From Bin5 sp034428395 (GTDB lineage: Bacteria > Chloroflexota > Anaerolineae > Caldilineales > Caldilineaceae): a stretch of DNA of 29,738 nucleotides. Location of the stretch: contig DAOUHX010000410.1 in NCBI GenBank assembly GCA_034428395.1, positions 1 to 29,738 of the forward strand, read 5' to 3'. Shown in pieces: positions 18,443 through 29,591 of this stretch (within the stretch, counting starts at the first letter, position 1; each line of letters starts with the position of its first letter). Both the position numbers and the translations under genes were made by a program. Below the pieces are notes generated by a model. That model searched no databases. It saw only the letters and a list, made by a program, of their open reading frames with translations, and was not told the DNA's origin.

Positions 18443-20050
18443 CTAAGGCGATTGTTCGGCAGGCTGCACCTGACCCTGGGGCTGTGCCCTGCCGCGCAGA
18501 AAGCCCCAGATGATGCGGTGCACCAGTTGTTCAACCGGCGCGCGGTCGTCAGAAAAAACAGGCGTGCCCGCGGGTGGTTCCGCGGCTCGCACGCGGGACA
18601 GACTCTGCCCGGCAAACTGGCGAAACTCGGGCGGAAGAGAAAGGGAGAGCGTGGCGACGTTGGCGGCAAGGGTGGCCTGTACCGTCGGCTGGACGGTGGC
18701 GACGACGAGGGAGTTACCCAGGTCGTCGGGCGGCCCCGGCTCGTCCACGACCAGCACAGAGGGAAAGACCTCTGCCAGCGTGGCTGCGAGCGCGTCGACG
18801 AGAGCGAAGTCTGTCGCCGAGCGGCCGACATTGATCGCCAGCACGCCCTGTTCGGTCATATGCGCCCGCGCCAGGCGAAAGAACTCGACCGTGGTGAGGT
18901 GGAACGGAATGTAGGGGGGCCGGTAGGCGTCGACCAGCACGATGTCGAAGCGCGCGTCGTCCGGCTGCTCCTGAAGCCAGCGTCGACCGTCGGCCGCGAC
19001 CGCCGTCAGATTGGGCTGGTTCATGCCGAAGTAGCGGCGCCCGATCTCGATGATCTGGGGGTCAAGTTCGACGCCGACGATTTCGACCGCACCGTAGATA
19101 TCGTTGAAGAGATTGGGCGCTGTTCCCGCGGCCAAGCCAATGACGAGGACCCGCTCGTGCGCTGCGGGCGGGCCTTGTGAACGAAAGAGCGGCGCCAGCA
19201 GAAAGTAGTCCCAGATACCGTGACTGAGCAGGCTGTCGGGATGGTAAACGCTGTGGAGACCGACGCCTTCGTTGAGCTGCAGATGGCGCTCGCTGCCCCA
19301 AGCCCGCACGACGATGTAGTTGTAGAGAGACTCGTCTTCATATAGAATTGGGCTGTCGTTCCGGCTGTCCCATTGGGCGCGTACGCTGCCGGGATCGAGC
19401 AAAGCCAGCGTCAAGGTAGCGGCGAGGGCCAGCAGCGAAAGCCCGGAGAGCCGCCGGCTGCGCACGTTGACCAGCGCGGTCAGCAGGGTGACGATCAGGA
19501 GCCAGCAGGCGAGCAGATAGAAGCTCCAGCGTGTGCCGTAGACCGGGATCAGCCACAGAACGGGCAGGAAGGTGCCGACAATGCTGCCGCAGGTTGCGAT
19601 GGCGTAGAGCCGCCCGGCGACGCGTCCCGTCTGCTGCAGGTCGGAGACGGCCAGGCGGACTGCCCACGGGCTGACCGCGCCGAGCAGGATGACGGGCAGG
19701 CTGAAGAGCAGCAGGACGACAAAGAGCGCGCCCGCGAGCAGACCGGGCAGATAGTCGTTCAGGCCGACGACGGCCAGTTGCAGCACGGGAGGGCTGATGA
19801 CCGGCGTCAGGGCGACACCGAGACCGGCCAATGCGGCAAGCGTCAGGAGACCGCCGAGGCTGGGGAAGCGGTCGGCCAGTTTGCCACCCAGCCAGGCGCC
19901 GACGGCCAGGTAGAGCAGGATCAGACCGATCACTGCCGCCCAAACGATCTGGCTGTTGCCGAACCAGGGTTCCAGCAGACGGGCGGCGCTCAACTCGACG
20001 CCCAGGGTGACTGCGCCCGCGGTGAATACGAGCAGCGAGAGAGATTTCAT
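18443..20050 (-). CDS. Membrane-fused spermidine synthase-like protein
   Basis: The frame is open as far as 20428, but the part before ATG 20050 has no membrane or enzyme character and overlaps the divergent gene at 20229. A promoter at 20099-20107 also supports ATG 20050. The 535-residue product has about nine to eleven membrane helices (2-215), then a spermidine-synthase-like Rossmann domain. That domain contains 'V-L-V-I-G-L-A-A-G-T' (301-310), 'V-G-V-E-L-D-P' (325-331), 'A-D-G-R-R-W-L' (353-359), and 'V-D-A-Y-R-P-P-Y-I-P' (373-382) with 'H-L-T-T-V-E-F-F'. The usual GGGxGT loop is GLAAGT here. Such fused proteins are common in Chloroflexota and are often annotated as spermidine synthases, but many lack demonstrated polyamine activity. 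The substrate is uncertain. Confidence 0.85.
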   Translation of the reverse strand: MKSLSLLVFTAGAVTLGVELSAARLLEPWFGNSQIVWAAVIGLILLYLAVGAWLGGKLADRFPSLGGLLTLAALAGLGVALTPVISPPVLQLAVVGLNDYLPGLLAGALFVVLLLFSLPVILLGAVSPWAVRLAVSDLQQTGRVAGRLYAIATCGSIVGTFLPVLWLIPVYGTRWSFYLLACWLLIVTLLTALVNVRSRRLSGLSLLALAATLTLALLDPGSVRAQWDSRNDSPILYEDESLYNYIVVRAWGSERHLQLNEGVGLHSVYHPDSLLSHGIWDYFLLAPLFRSQGPPAAHERVLVIGLAAGTAPNLFNDIYGAVEIVGVELDPQIIEIGRRYFGMNQPNLTAVAADGRRWLQEQPDDARFDIVLVDAYRPPYIPFHLTTVEFFRLARAHMTEQGVLAINVGRSATDFALVDALAATLAEVFPSVLVVDEPGPPDDLGNSLVVATVQPTVQATLAANVATLSLSLPPEFRQFAGQSLSRVRAAEPPAGTPVFSDDRAPVEQLVHRIIWGFLRGRAQPQGQVQPAEQSP

Positions 20051-20098
20051 AGGGGAGCGATTTCGTAGCTGCGGCGACCTCTTCGGAACTGTTTTGAC

Positions 20099-20107
20099 AG
20101 TATAGCA
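20099..20107 (-). promoter_or_regulatory. Extended -10 promoter of the membrane-fused spermidine synthase-like gene
   Basis: TGC-TATACT on the minus strand is an extended -10 element with five of six hexamer matches and no clear -35. Transcription would start about 42 bases before ATG 20050. Confidence 0.55.
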
Positions 20108-20228
20108 TATCGAACGCGGCGAAGGAGAGAGACTGGATGCAGCCGGCTGGCGCGTGTTGGGGTGCGCGAATAGGGACGCGAGCGGGTAGTCCCCGCGGCT
20201 TCTCTCTTTTGCGAAAAAGGGGTTCGCG

Positions 20229-21317
20229 ATGAGCACTTCAGGCTCACCAAGCGACGCGGCCGCGCCTGCGGCGATCGGCCCGATTGCCCTCTTCGGGTCG
20301 GGGGAGACCGCGCCGGGCGCGCACCGGATCCACGAACGGGTGATGCGGCGGCTTGGCGCGCCGGTGTCGGTTGCCATTTTGGAGACGCCGGCCGGTTTTG
20401 AGTTGAATTCGCCCGCTGTCGCGGGCAAGGTCGGCGCCTATTTGGAGCGCCACCTGCGCAATTTCTCGCCCCAGGTCTCTATTGTGCCGGCGCGCAAGCG
20501 CGGTACCGAGTTTGACCCTGACGACCCTACATTGTCAACGGCGATCTTCGAGAGCGACTATCTCTTCATGGGGCCGGGCAGCCCCTCCTACACGGTGCGG
20601 CAGCTGCGCGACAGCTATGCCTGGCATGCGCTGCGCGCGCGTCACCGGCTGGGCGCGGCCATCTGCTTTTCGAGCGCCACGACGGTCGCGTCGGGGCGCT
20701 ACGCGATGCCGGTCTACGAGATTTACAAGGTCGGGCAAGACCTGCACTGGATCGACGGCCTGGCCTTTTTCGGCGACTTTGGGCTGCGGTTAAGCGTTGT
20801 TCCCCACTGGAACAACAACGACGGGGGGGAGGAGCTGGACACCAGTCGCTGCTACATGGGGCTGCCGCGTTTCGCCGAGCTTTTGGAATTGCTGCCGGAG
20901 GACGTGACGGTGCTGGGCATCGATGAAAACACGGGCGTGGTGATCGAACCGGCCGCGGGTGAGTGTGAGCTGGTGGGTCAGGGCGGCGCGACGGTGCTGT
21001 CGTCTACGGGGGAGCAGGTTTTTGGTAAGGGTACCCGCTTTCCCGTTACAGCCTTGGGAGATTGGCAACTGCCCGCGTCGGCACAGGAGGGAATACCCAG
21101 AGAGATATGGCAACGTGCCCGCGCCGTGCAGGCCGCGACCGATGAGCCGGCGGAGGCGCCGACGCCGCAGTCGATTTTGGATCTTGCGGAGCAGCGCCAG
21201 GCTGCGCGTGCCGAGCGAGACTGGGCCGTGGCTGACGCGCTGCGCGATGAGATTGCAGCGCTGGGCTGGCAGGTCCACGACACGCCGGAGGGGCCGCGAT
21301 TGGAAAAGGTGGAGTAA
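20229..21317 (+). CDS. Fusion of an S51/cyanophycinase-like domain with a CysS-type C-terminal tail
   Basis: AAGGGG (20217-20222) lies six bases before ATG 20229. Residues 15-245 of 362 resemble the peptidase S51/cyanophycinase class-I-amidotransferase fold: 'L-F-G-S-G-E' (21-26), 'G-P-G-S-P-S-Y' (115-121), an elbow at 145-152 where Ser149-Ala aligns with the usual nucleophile, 'V-P-H-W-N-N-N-D' (191-198), and 'G-I-D-E-N-T-G' (230-236). The elbow reads C-F-S-S-A-T rather than the G-T-S-A-G-A of active enzymes, so activity is uncertain. Residues 315-360 match the C-terminal helical tail of cysteinyl-tRNA synthetase ('Q-R-Q-A-A-R-A-E-R-D-W', 'A-D-A-L-R-D-E-I', 'L-G-W-Q-V-H-D-T-P-E-G'). Automated annotation may mislabel the protein as a tRNA ligase; no catalytic synthetase domain is present. 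Confidence 0.82.
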   Translation: MSTSGSPSDAAAPAAIGPIALFGSGETAPGAHRIHERVMRRLGAPVSVAILETPAGFELNSPAVAGKVGAYLERHLRNFSPQVSIVPARKRGTEFDPDDPTLSTAIFESDYLFMGPGSPSYTVRQLRDSYAWHALRARHRLGAAICFSSATTVASGRYAMPVYEIYKVGQDLHWIDGLAFFGDFGLRLSVVPHWNNNDGGEELDTSRCYMGLPRFAELLELLPEDVTVLGIDENTGVVIEPAAGECELVGQGGATVLSSTGEQVFGKGTRFPVTALGDWQLPASAQEGIPREIWQRARAVQAATDEPAEAPTPQSILDLAEQRQAARAERDWAVADALRDEIAALGWQVHDTPEGPRLEKVE

Positions 21318-21389
21318 GTGGGTCCCAGCGGTTGCGGTCCGCTACTGACATTTCGGCAATGCCGTCCGGTCTGTCTGCGGGCGGCTCGC

Positions 21390-22601
21390 TTACCGCGGCG
21401 GGTGCATCGGCATGACGACGTGCAGGAACTCCTCGTCGCCCATCCCGATGGGGCGGATGGTGCCGGGGCGGTTTGACTGCGTGGTCTCGAGAACGACCTG
21501 TTCCTCGTCGATCTGACTGAGCACGGCGATCAGGAAACGAACGTCGAAGTCGATCTCCAACTCGTCGCCTTCCACCATTGCATCCAGCTCGTTTTCGCTG
21601 TTGCCCTGTTCGGGGCTCGTAGCGGAGAGATGTAGATTGCCGACGCCGTCGTCGCCGGATTCGATTTTGAGGCGTACGATATTGGCGTTGTCGCGGGCGA
21701 AGAGCTGCGCGACCCGCGTCGCCTGCAGAAGGGCCTCTTTGCCGACAACAGTACGCGTATTGTGGCTCTTGGGGATGATCGCCCGGTAGTCGGGAAAGCG
21801 GTCGGCGATCAACTGGCTGACAAGATCGACCTGATGGAAGGCGCCGCGATTTTCAGTCCCTGTGCCCCACACACGGAACAGGATCTGATTGCGGGCCTGC
21901 GTGACGGTCACCTGGACCGGCCGCTCTTCGTCAGCGTCAACGATAATGCGGCCCAACTCGCCCAGGTGGCGGGCAGGCACGACCACCGACATATCCTCGG
22001 TGAAGGCCTCGTCGACCTCGATGCTGCGCACACTGAGGCGGTAGCCGTCGGTGGCGGCCAGAGAGAGCCGGTCCTGGGCAAAGGTGACCTCGACGCCGGT
22101 TAGCGTCGGGCGGCTTTCGTCGGTGGCCGCTGCGAAGACGACCTGGTCGATCATCTTGGTCAGGCCGGCGGTCTCCAGCGCGATGGTGCGTCCCTCGAGT
22201 GCTTCGGCGGTCTCCTCCGGCCCTTCGCCGCTATCGACAGTTGGGATCACGGGGAACTCCTGGGCGTCGATGCCTTTGATGTTGACATCGTAGTTGGCGC
22301 TGCGCAGGCGGAGCGTTTGCTTGCTGACCAGCAGCTCCATATCGATCTTGCCGGGCGGGAGGCTGTTTACGAACTCGGCCAGCAGGCGGGAAGGGACGGT
22401 TATCGCGCCTTCATCATCGACGCTGGCGCCGACCCAGCAGTTGATGCCGATCTCCAGATTGGTGGCGGCCAACCGCAACTGGCTGTCCTTGGCTTCCAGC
22501 AGGATATTGCCCAGTACCGGCAGTGTGCTGCGGGACGATACCGCGCGACCGACGATTGAAAGGCCTTTTGACAAATTCTCCTGAAAGCAGCTTACGCGCA
22601 C
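21390..22601 (-). CDS. dnaN: DNA polymerase III sliding clamp (beta subunit)
   Basis: This 403-residue protein has the length and the three-domain repeat of the bacterial sliding clamp, the ring that tethers DNA polymerase III to its template. 'L-P-V-L-G-N-I-L-L-E-A' (about 27-37), 'L-E-I-G-I' and the C-terminal 'V-M-P-M' are typical. It starts with GTG at 22601, preceded by GGAGG (22607-22611) with five bases between. A possible extended -10 lies at 22654-22662. dnaA, recF and gyrB are not beside it. gyrA is in the window, but on the far side of the sigma-factor pair. Confidence 0.95.
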   Translation of the reverse strand: MRVSCFQENLSKGLSIVGRAVSSRSTLPVLGNILLEAKDSQLRLAATNLEIGINCWVGASVDDEGAITVPSRLLAEFVNSLPPGKIDMELLVSKQTLRLRSANYDVNIKGIDAQEFPVIPTVDSGEGPEETAEALEGRTIALETAGLTKMIDQVVFAAATDESRPTLTGVEVTFAQDRLSLAATDGYRLSVRSIEVDEAFTEDMSVVVPARHLGELGRIIVDADEERPVQVTVTQARNQILFRVWGTGTENRGAFHQVDLVSQLIADRFPDYRAIIPKSHNTRTVVGKEALLQATRVAQLFARDNANIVRLKIESGDDGVGNLHLSATSPEQGNSENELDAMVEGDELEIDFDVRFLIAVLSQIDEEQVVLETTQSNRPGTIRPIGMGDEEFLHVVMPMHPPR

Positions 22602-22653
22602 GTTTTCCTCCCGTCCGTCAGGAAATGAATCTGAATCTCAAGTGAATGCCGCA

Positions 22654-22662
22654 AATATAGCA
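22654..22662 (-). promoter_or_regulatory. Extended -10 promoter of dnaN
   Basis: TGC-TATATT on the minus strand (hexamer 22654-22659) has five of six matches and an extended TGn, but no clear -35. The predicted leader is about 45 bases. Confidence 0.5.
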
Positions 22663-22795
22663 CAGTGGAAAGTTGCGGCCAAACATAGGCGTGTGGATCA
22701 AGCCGAAACGGCCGCCCCTGGACTCATAGTTCGGACAGAGAGCTTCCCGCAAATGCCAACGCAATAGGGGCAAAAAAGTGGGGATCGGACCTTGT

Positions 22796-22825
22796 TTGGC
22801 ATCCAGCGCTCAGATTCTCTATAAT
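22796..22825 (+). promoter_or_regulatory. Consensus sigma-70 promoter of the ECF sigma-factor gene
   Basis: -35 TTGGCA (22796-22801) and a perfect -10 TATAAT (22820-22825), spaced by 18 bases, form a strong housekeeping-type promoter. Transcription should start near 22832. The elements are not of the ECF (AAC/GTC-like) kind, so autoregulation is not suggested. Confidence 0.8.
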
Positions 22826-22859
22826 TGAGGCAACCGCAGACAGTAACGAGAAGGCGGGA

Positions 22860-23654
22860 ATGCTCCGAAGCAGGGCACCTGGGACCCGCGTGCCGGGGGG
22901 CCGGCGGCAAGGTTCTTGCCACTTCTCTTCCCGCAACCATTGTAGCCAAAGCGTGTTATTAGGTATGAAAGGGAAAGATTCGAGCGGGCCGGAAAGCAGC
23001 GTCAACGGCAGCCAACCGCAGTTGTCGGCTTCGCAACAGGAGGAGGAGCGGGCGGCTGAAGCGGCCTTGGTGGCGCAGGCGCAGAAAGATCCGCAGGCAT
23101 TTGGCGAACTGTACGAGCGCTATATCGATCGCATCTATTCGTATGTGTTTAGCCGGGTGCAAAACGTTCAGGACGCGGAAGACCTGACGGCGCGAATCTT
23201 TTACAGGGCGTTGGACCGGTTGGACAGGTACGAGGACAGGGGGTTGCCCTTCGGCGCGTGGCTGTTCCGCATCGCCCACAACCAGGTCGCCAACTGGCAT
23301 CGAGATCAGAGCCGGCGGACCTTTCTTCCGATCGACGGGCTGGTTTTCCCTGGCGAAAGGCGTGACGAACCGGAGGCCTCAGTAGAGAGGCGCGAAGGGG
23401 AAGAGGCACTGTGGGCGGCGATTGAACGGCTGCCGGAAGAGCGGCGCCGGCTACTTTTGCACAAGTTCGGCGATCAGTTGACAAACCTGGAGATCGGTGA
23501 GTTGATGCAGAAGAGCGAGGGTGCGATCAAGTCATTGTACTTCCGCACACTGGCGGCGCTGCGCAAGGACTTGGGCGAACAGTTGGATGACGACGGGGCG
23601 TCCCCCGTTCCTGAAGTGGAGAAAGGCAAAGGAACCAATGGAGACCGCGAATAG
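22860..23654 (+). CDS. ECF-type RNA polymerase sigma factor
   Basis: The 264-residue product has sigma region 2 (about 80-150: 'F-G-E-L-Y-E-R-Y-I-D-R-I-Y-S-Y-V', 'D-A-E-D-L-T', 'P-F-G-A-W-L-F-R-I-A-H-N') and region 4 (about 183-240: 'I-E-R-L-P-E-E-R-R-R', 'N-L-E-I-G-E-L-M', 'G-A-I-K-S-L-Y-F-R-T-L-A-A-L'). The layout is that of ECF (group 4) sigma factors. ATG 22860 is used because AAGG lies five bases upstream and a strong promoter lies just before it. The next ATG, at 22965, has no ribosome-binding site, but it would remove 35 Arg/Ser/Gly-rich residues that do not look like family sequence, so the start is uncertain. The stop overlaps the next gene by 17 bases. Target genes are unknown. Confidence 0.9.
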   Translation: MLRSRAPGTRVPGGRRQGSCHFSSRNHCSQSVLLGMKGKDSSGPESSVNGSQPQLSASQQEEERAAEAALVAQAQKDPQAFGELYERYIDRIYSYVFSRVQNVQDAEDLTARIFYRALDRLDRYEDRGLPFGAWLFRIAHNQVANWHRDQSRRTFLPIDGLVFPGERRDEPEASVERREGEEALWAAIERLPEERRRLLLHKFGDQLTNLEIGELMQKSEGAIKSLYFRTLAALRKDLGEQLDDDGASPVPEVEKGKGTNGDRE

Positions 23655-24051
23655 ACTGGCCTGGTGGCGGCAGTTCAGAGTCGGCGTTTTGCGCGGCATC
23701 CCCTTCTTACAGTCGCCGCACGCTGAAACAGAGGCTGATGCGAGTGACGAAGAGCTGACGGAGGAAGAGGAGGAGCAGTTGGCGCAGATGGTCTCCTTTC
23801 TCGACAGGCTCTTCCCGTTTGTGAAGCCGTCGCCGACATTTCGCGCACGACTGAAACAGGCTCTGTTGGCCGAGCACAGGCGGCGGCTGGCCAGCGGCGC
23901 TTCGGTCCCTGCCCCGCGGGAGGGCGGCATCTCCTGGCGCTGGTCGCTGGCCGCAACAGTACCGCTGTTAATCGGCGTGCTTGCCACCATCCTCTGGCGG
24001 CGCAGCCACCGCTCTGACGAGCAGCTGGCCTCCCTGATCGGCGGGCAATAG
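23638..24051 (+). CDS. Single-pass membrane protein, putative anti-sigma factor
   Basis: ATG 23638 follows AAAGGA (23628-23633) and lies inside the end of the sigma-factor gene, so translation of the two is probably coupled. The 137-residue product has an acidic N-terminal half ('E-E-L-T-E-E-E-E-E-Q-L'), a short helical region ('F-R-A-R-L-K-Q-A-L-L-A'), and one predicted membrane helix (about 103-122) followed by a short basic tail. The overlap with an ECF gene and the single membrane helix fit a membrane-anchored anti-sigma factor. No zinc (ZAS) motif is present and no named family is recognised, so the role is inferred mainly from position. Confidence 0.72.
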   Translation: METANRLAWWRQFRVGVLRGIPFLQSPHAETEADASDEELTEEEEEQLAQMVSFLDRLFPFVKPSPTFRARLKQALLAEHRRRLASGASVPAPREGGISWRWSLAATVPLLIGVLATILWRRSHRSDEQLASLIGGQ

Positions 24052-24092
24052 AGCGGCTCTTCCACTTTCTAAAGCACACCACCTCCCAACTT

Positions 24093-24114
24093 CGCAGCCG
24101 CTATCGCGGTTGCG
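24093..24114. other. Strong hairpin between the convergent anti-sigma and gyrA genes
   Basis: CGCAGCCGC (24093-24101) pairs with GCGGTTGCG (24106-24114) over nine bases with one G-U pair and a TATC loop. No T-run follows on either strand, so it is not a typical intrinsic terminator, but it is the clearest structure in the 174-base gap between the convergent genes. The rest of the gap shows only weak repeats (for example AGCAC/GTGCT at 24201-24216). Confidence 0.4.
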
Positions 24115-24225
24115 GCATAACCCATATCGACTTTTGGGAGCTTCCGCCGCCCCAGCGGAAACGGCGGTCGGACTTGACGTTTCCTGCGGACGACCGACAG
24201 AGCACAAAAGAGTGCTTCTTCGGTG

Positions 24226-27327
<3,102 letters not shown>

Positions 27328-27336
27328 CTTTGTCGT

Positions 27337-27351
27337 CTATTCACTGAATAG
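27337..27351. promoter_or_regulatory. 15-bp palindrome just upstream of gyrA
   Basis: CTATTCA-C-TGAATAG is a perfect 7-bp inverted repeat around one base. It lies 10-24 bases before the gyrA start codon and could be a repressor site or a small hairpin (six pairs, ACT loop) over the initiation region. No convincing -10/-35 pair was found in the 27328-27507 gap. Confidence 0.4.
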
Positions 27352-27507
27352 GTGTGAGGCGGGAGCTCTTTGGCCATACAGTTCAATGTTCGCATAGGGT
27401 CTACATCACGTCAAAGAGAGCAGGATTCCGAGCAGAAGCCATCTTCAGGCTTGTTGCTATACGGCATGGTTTGGGAGGTAGGGCGCGTGGCGGTGTTGTC
27501 CGCGCGC

Positions 27508-29514
27508 TTACACCTGTTCCAGCTTCAACGCCCGGCGCAGTTCGATGACCTGGTCGCGCAGGGAGGCCGCGCGCTCGAACTCCAGCTTCTGGGCGGCCTC
27601 CTGCATCTCCTCCTCCAGGTCAGCGATCTGGCGCACGATCTCATCCGGGGAGAGGGTGGCGAGGTCGGGCGCGGCATCGTCTCCGCCGACGACGTAGTCG
27701 GCCTGATCTTCGGCCACTACCTTCATGCGGTCGGTCAGATCGCGGATGCTCTTGACGATGCTGCGCGGCTCGATGCCGTGCGCCAGGTTGTGGGCCTCCT
27801 GGATGCGGCGGCGGCGATTCGTTTCGCCGATGGCGCTCTCCATCGCTTCAGTCGTTTTGTCAGCGTAGAGAATGGAGCGTCCCTCGACATGGCGGGCCGC
27901 GCGTCCGATCGTCTGAATCAGCGACGATTCGCTGCGCAGAAAGCCCTGTTTGTCGGCGTCCAGAATTGCCACCAGAGTGACCTCCGGCAGGTCGAGACCT
28001 TCGCGCAACAGGTTGATGCCGACGACCACGTCATAGACGCCCAGACGCAGATCGCGCAGGATTTCGACCCGCTCCAGCGTGTCGATCTCACTGTGGAGGT
28101 ATTGAACTTTGACGCCCAAATCGGCCAGATACTCTGCCAGGTCCTCGGCCATCCGCTTGGTGAGGGTGGTGATCAGCGCGCGCTGGCCGATGGCCACGCG
28201 TTGATGCACCTCGTGCAGCAGGTCTTCGATCTGGCCTTCGGTCGGCCGCACTTCAACGATCGGGTCCAACAGACCAGTGGGACGGATGATCTGTTCGACC
28301 ACCTGCCCGGCCTGTTCCATCTCATAGCCGCCCGGCGTGGCGCTGACGTAGATGACCTGCTTGACGACTTCGGCGAACTCATCGAATTTGAGCGGGCGGT
28401 TGTCGAGTGCGCTCGGCAGGCGGAAACCGTGCTCGACCAGGACCTCCTTGCGCGAGCGGTCGCCGGCGTACATGCCGCGAATCTGCGGGATCGTCATGTG
28501 GCTCTCGTCGATAATCACGAGCCAGTCGGCCGGAAAATAGTCGAGCAGGGTCCAGGGACGGCTGCCGGGCGGTCGCCGGGCGAGGTGGCGGCTATAGTTT
28601 TCGACGCCGTTACAGTAGCCGATTTCCTGCAGCATCTCGATGTCGTAACGGGTGCGCTGGCCGATGCGCTGGGCCTCGAGCAGTTTTCCCAGGCTTTCCA
28701 ACTGCTCGATCTGGACTTTCAACTCGGCCTCGATGTCAACAATCGCTTCCTGCACCTGTTCCTGGTGGGTGATGAAATGCTTTGCCGGAAAGATCTCGAC
28801 TTCGGGAAAGTCGTCCAGGATTTCACCGGTCAACGTATCGATTTCGCTGATGCGCTCAACCTCATCGCCCCAGAAGCTGACGCGCAGCGCGTTGTCGCTG
28901 TAGGCCGGCTGCACCTCCAGCACGTCGCCGCGCACACGGAACTTGGCCCGTTGCAGCGCGGTGTCGTTGCGCTCGTAGAAAATGTCGACCAGGTGACGCA
29001 GGACCTGGTTCCTGCGCACCATCTCGCCGACGTTCAGCTTCAGAGCGACCTGCCCGTAATCCTGGGGACTGCCGAGGCCGTAGATGCAGGAGACCGAGGC
29101 GACGATGACGACATCGCCGCGGCTAAAGAGAGCGCTGGTCGCGGCCAGGCGGAGGCGCTCGATCTCCTCGTTGACCTGGGCATCCTTCTCGATGTAGGTA
29201 TCGCTGCGGGGGATGTAGGCCTCAGGCTGGTAGTAGTCGTAGTAGGAAACGAAGTACTCGACCATATTTTTGGGAAGGAACTCGCGAAATTCGCTGTAGA
29301 GCTGTGCGGCCAGCGTTTTATTGTGCGCGATGACCAGTGTTGGTTTCTGGATCGCTTCGACGACCTTTGCCATCGTGTAGGTCTTGCCGCTGCCGGTGAC
29401 GCCGAGCAGCACCTGGTGCGCCATGCCCGCGTCGATGCCTGTGGCAAGTTTGGAGAGCGCCTGGGGTTGGTCGCCCATCGGTTGAAAGTCGCTGACTACC
29501 TGAAATGGAGGCAT
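27508..29514 (-). CDS. uvrB: Excinuclease ABC subunit B
   Basis: This 668-residue protein has full UvrB length and layout. It is the helicase-like subunit that verifies DNA damage after UvrA and recruits UvrC for incision in nucleotide excision repair. Walker A G-V-T-G-S-G-K-T (38-45), the damage-probing beta-hairpin region with 'Y-Y-D-Y-Y-Q-P-E-A-Y' (about 92-101), a 'V-I-I-D-E-S-H' Walker B, 'Y-V-S-A-T-P' and 'Q-T-I-G-R-A-A-R' helicase motifs, and a C-terminal UVR coiled-coil domain (about 628-663) that binds UvrC are all visible. GGAG at 29521-29524 is six bases before ATG 29514. A consensus promoter and an SOS box lie just upstream, so it is probably LexA-regulated. Confidence 0.97.
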   Translation of the reverse strand: MPPFQVVSDFQPMGDQPQALSKLATGIDAGMAHQVLLGVTGSGKTYTMAKVVEAIQKPTLVIAHNKTLAAQLYSEFREFLPKNMVEYFVSYYDYYQPEAYIPRSDTYIEKDAQVNEEIERLRLAATSALFSRGDVVIVASVSCIYGLGSPQDYGQVALKLNVGEMVRRNQVLRHLVDIFYERNDTALQRAKFRVRGDVLEVQPAYSDNALRVSFWGDEVERISEIDTLTGEILDDFPEVEIFPAKHFITHQEQVQEAIVDIEAELKVQIEQLESLGKLLEAQRIGQRTRYDIEMLQEIGYCNGVENYSRHLARRPPGSRPWTLLDYFPADWLVIIDESHMTIPQIRGMYAGDRSRKEVLVEHGFRLPSALDNRPLKFDEFAEVVKQVIYVSATPGGYEMEQAGQVVEQIIRPTGLLDPIVEVRPTEGQIEDLLHEVHQRVAIGQRALITTLTKRMAEDLAEYLADLGVKVQYLHSEIDTLERVEILRDLRLGVYDVVVGINLLREGLDLPEVTLVAILDADKQGFLRSESSLIQTIGRAARHVEGRSILYADKTTEAMESAIGETNRRRRIQEAHNLAHGIEPRSIVKSIRDLTDRMKVVAEDQADYVVGGDDAAPDLATLSPDEIVRQIADLEEEMQEAAQKLEFERAASLRDQVIELRRALKLEQV

Positions 29515-29535
29515 CTCCGGCTCCGTCGATCGAAT

Positions 29536-29549
29536 CGAACTTTTGTTCG
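29536..29549. promoter_or_regulatory. LexA (SOS) box, Bacillus type, in the uvrB leader
   Basis: CGAAC-TTTT-GTTCG is a perfect 5-bp inverted repeat with a four-base spacer and matches the GAAC-N4-GTTC core of the LexA/DinR box of Gram-positive bacteria. It lies between the predicted transcription start (about 29556) and the uvrB ribosome-binding site, where bound LexA would block elongation. Confidence 0.85.
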
Positions 29550-29562
29550 CGATGCACTTGAG

Positions 29563-29591
29563 ATTATACCTGCACTGCCTGATTCTGTCCA
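29563..29591 (-). promoter_or_regulatory. Consensus promoter of uvrB
   Basis: -35 TGGACA (29586-29591) and -10 TATAAT (29563-29568), spaced by 17 bases on the minus strand, match the sigma-70 consensus at 11 of 12 positions. Transcription should start near 29556. The remaining bases to the window end (29592-29738) show no gene. Confidence 0.85.

Noticed and set aside
20051..20428. Upstream extension of the membrane-fused spermidine synthase frame
   Set aside because: The extra 126 residues have no membrane or domain character, overlap the divergent gene at 20229, and lie partly upstream of the predicted promoter.
22692..22700. TGTGGATCA, one mismatch from a DnaA box, upstream of dnaN
   Set aside because: A single near-match without a cluster, AT-rich region or dnaA nearby is not evidence of a replication origin.
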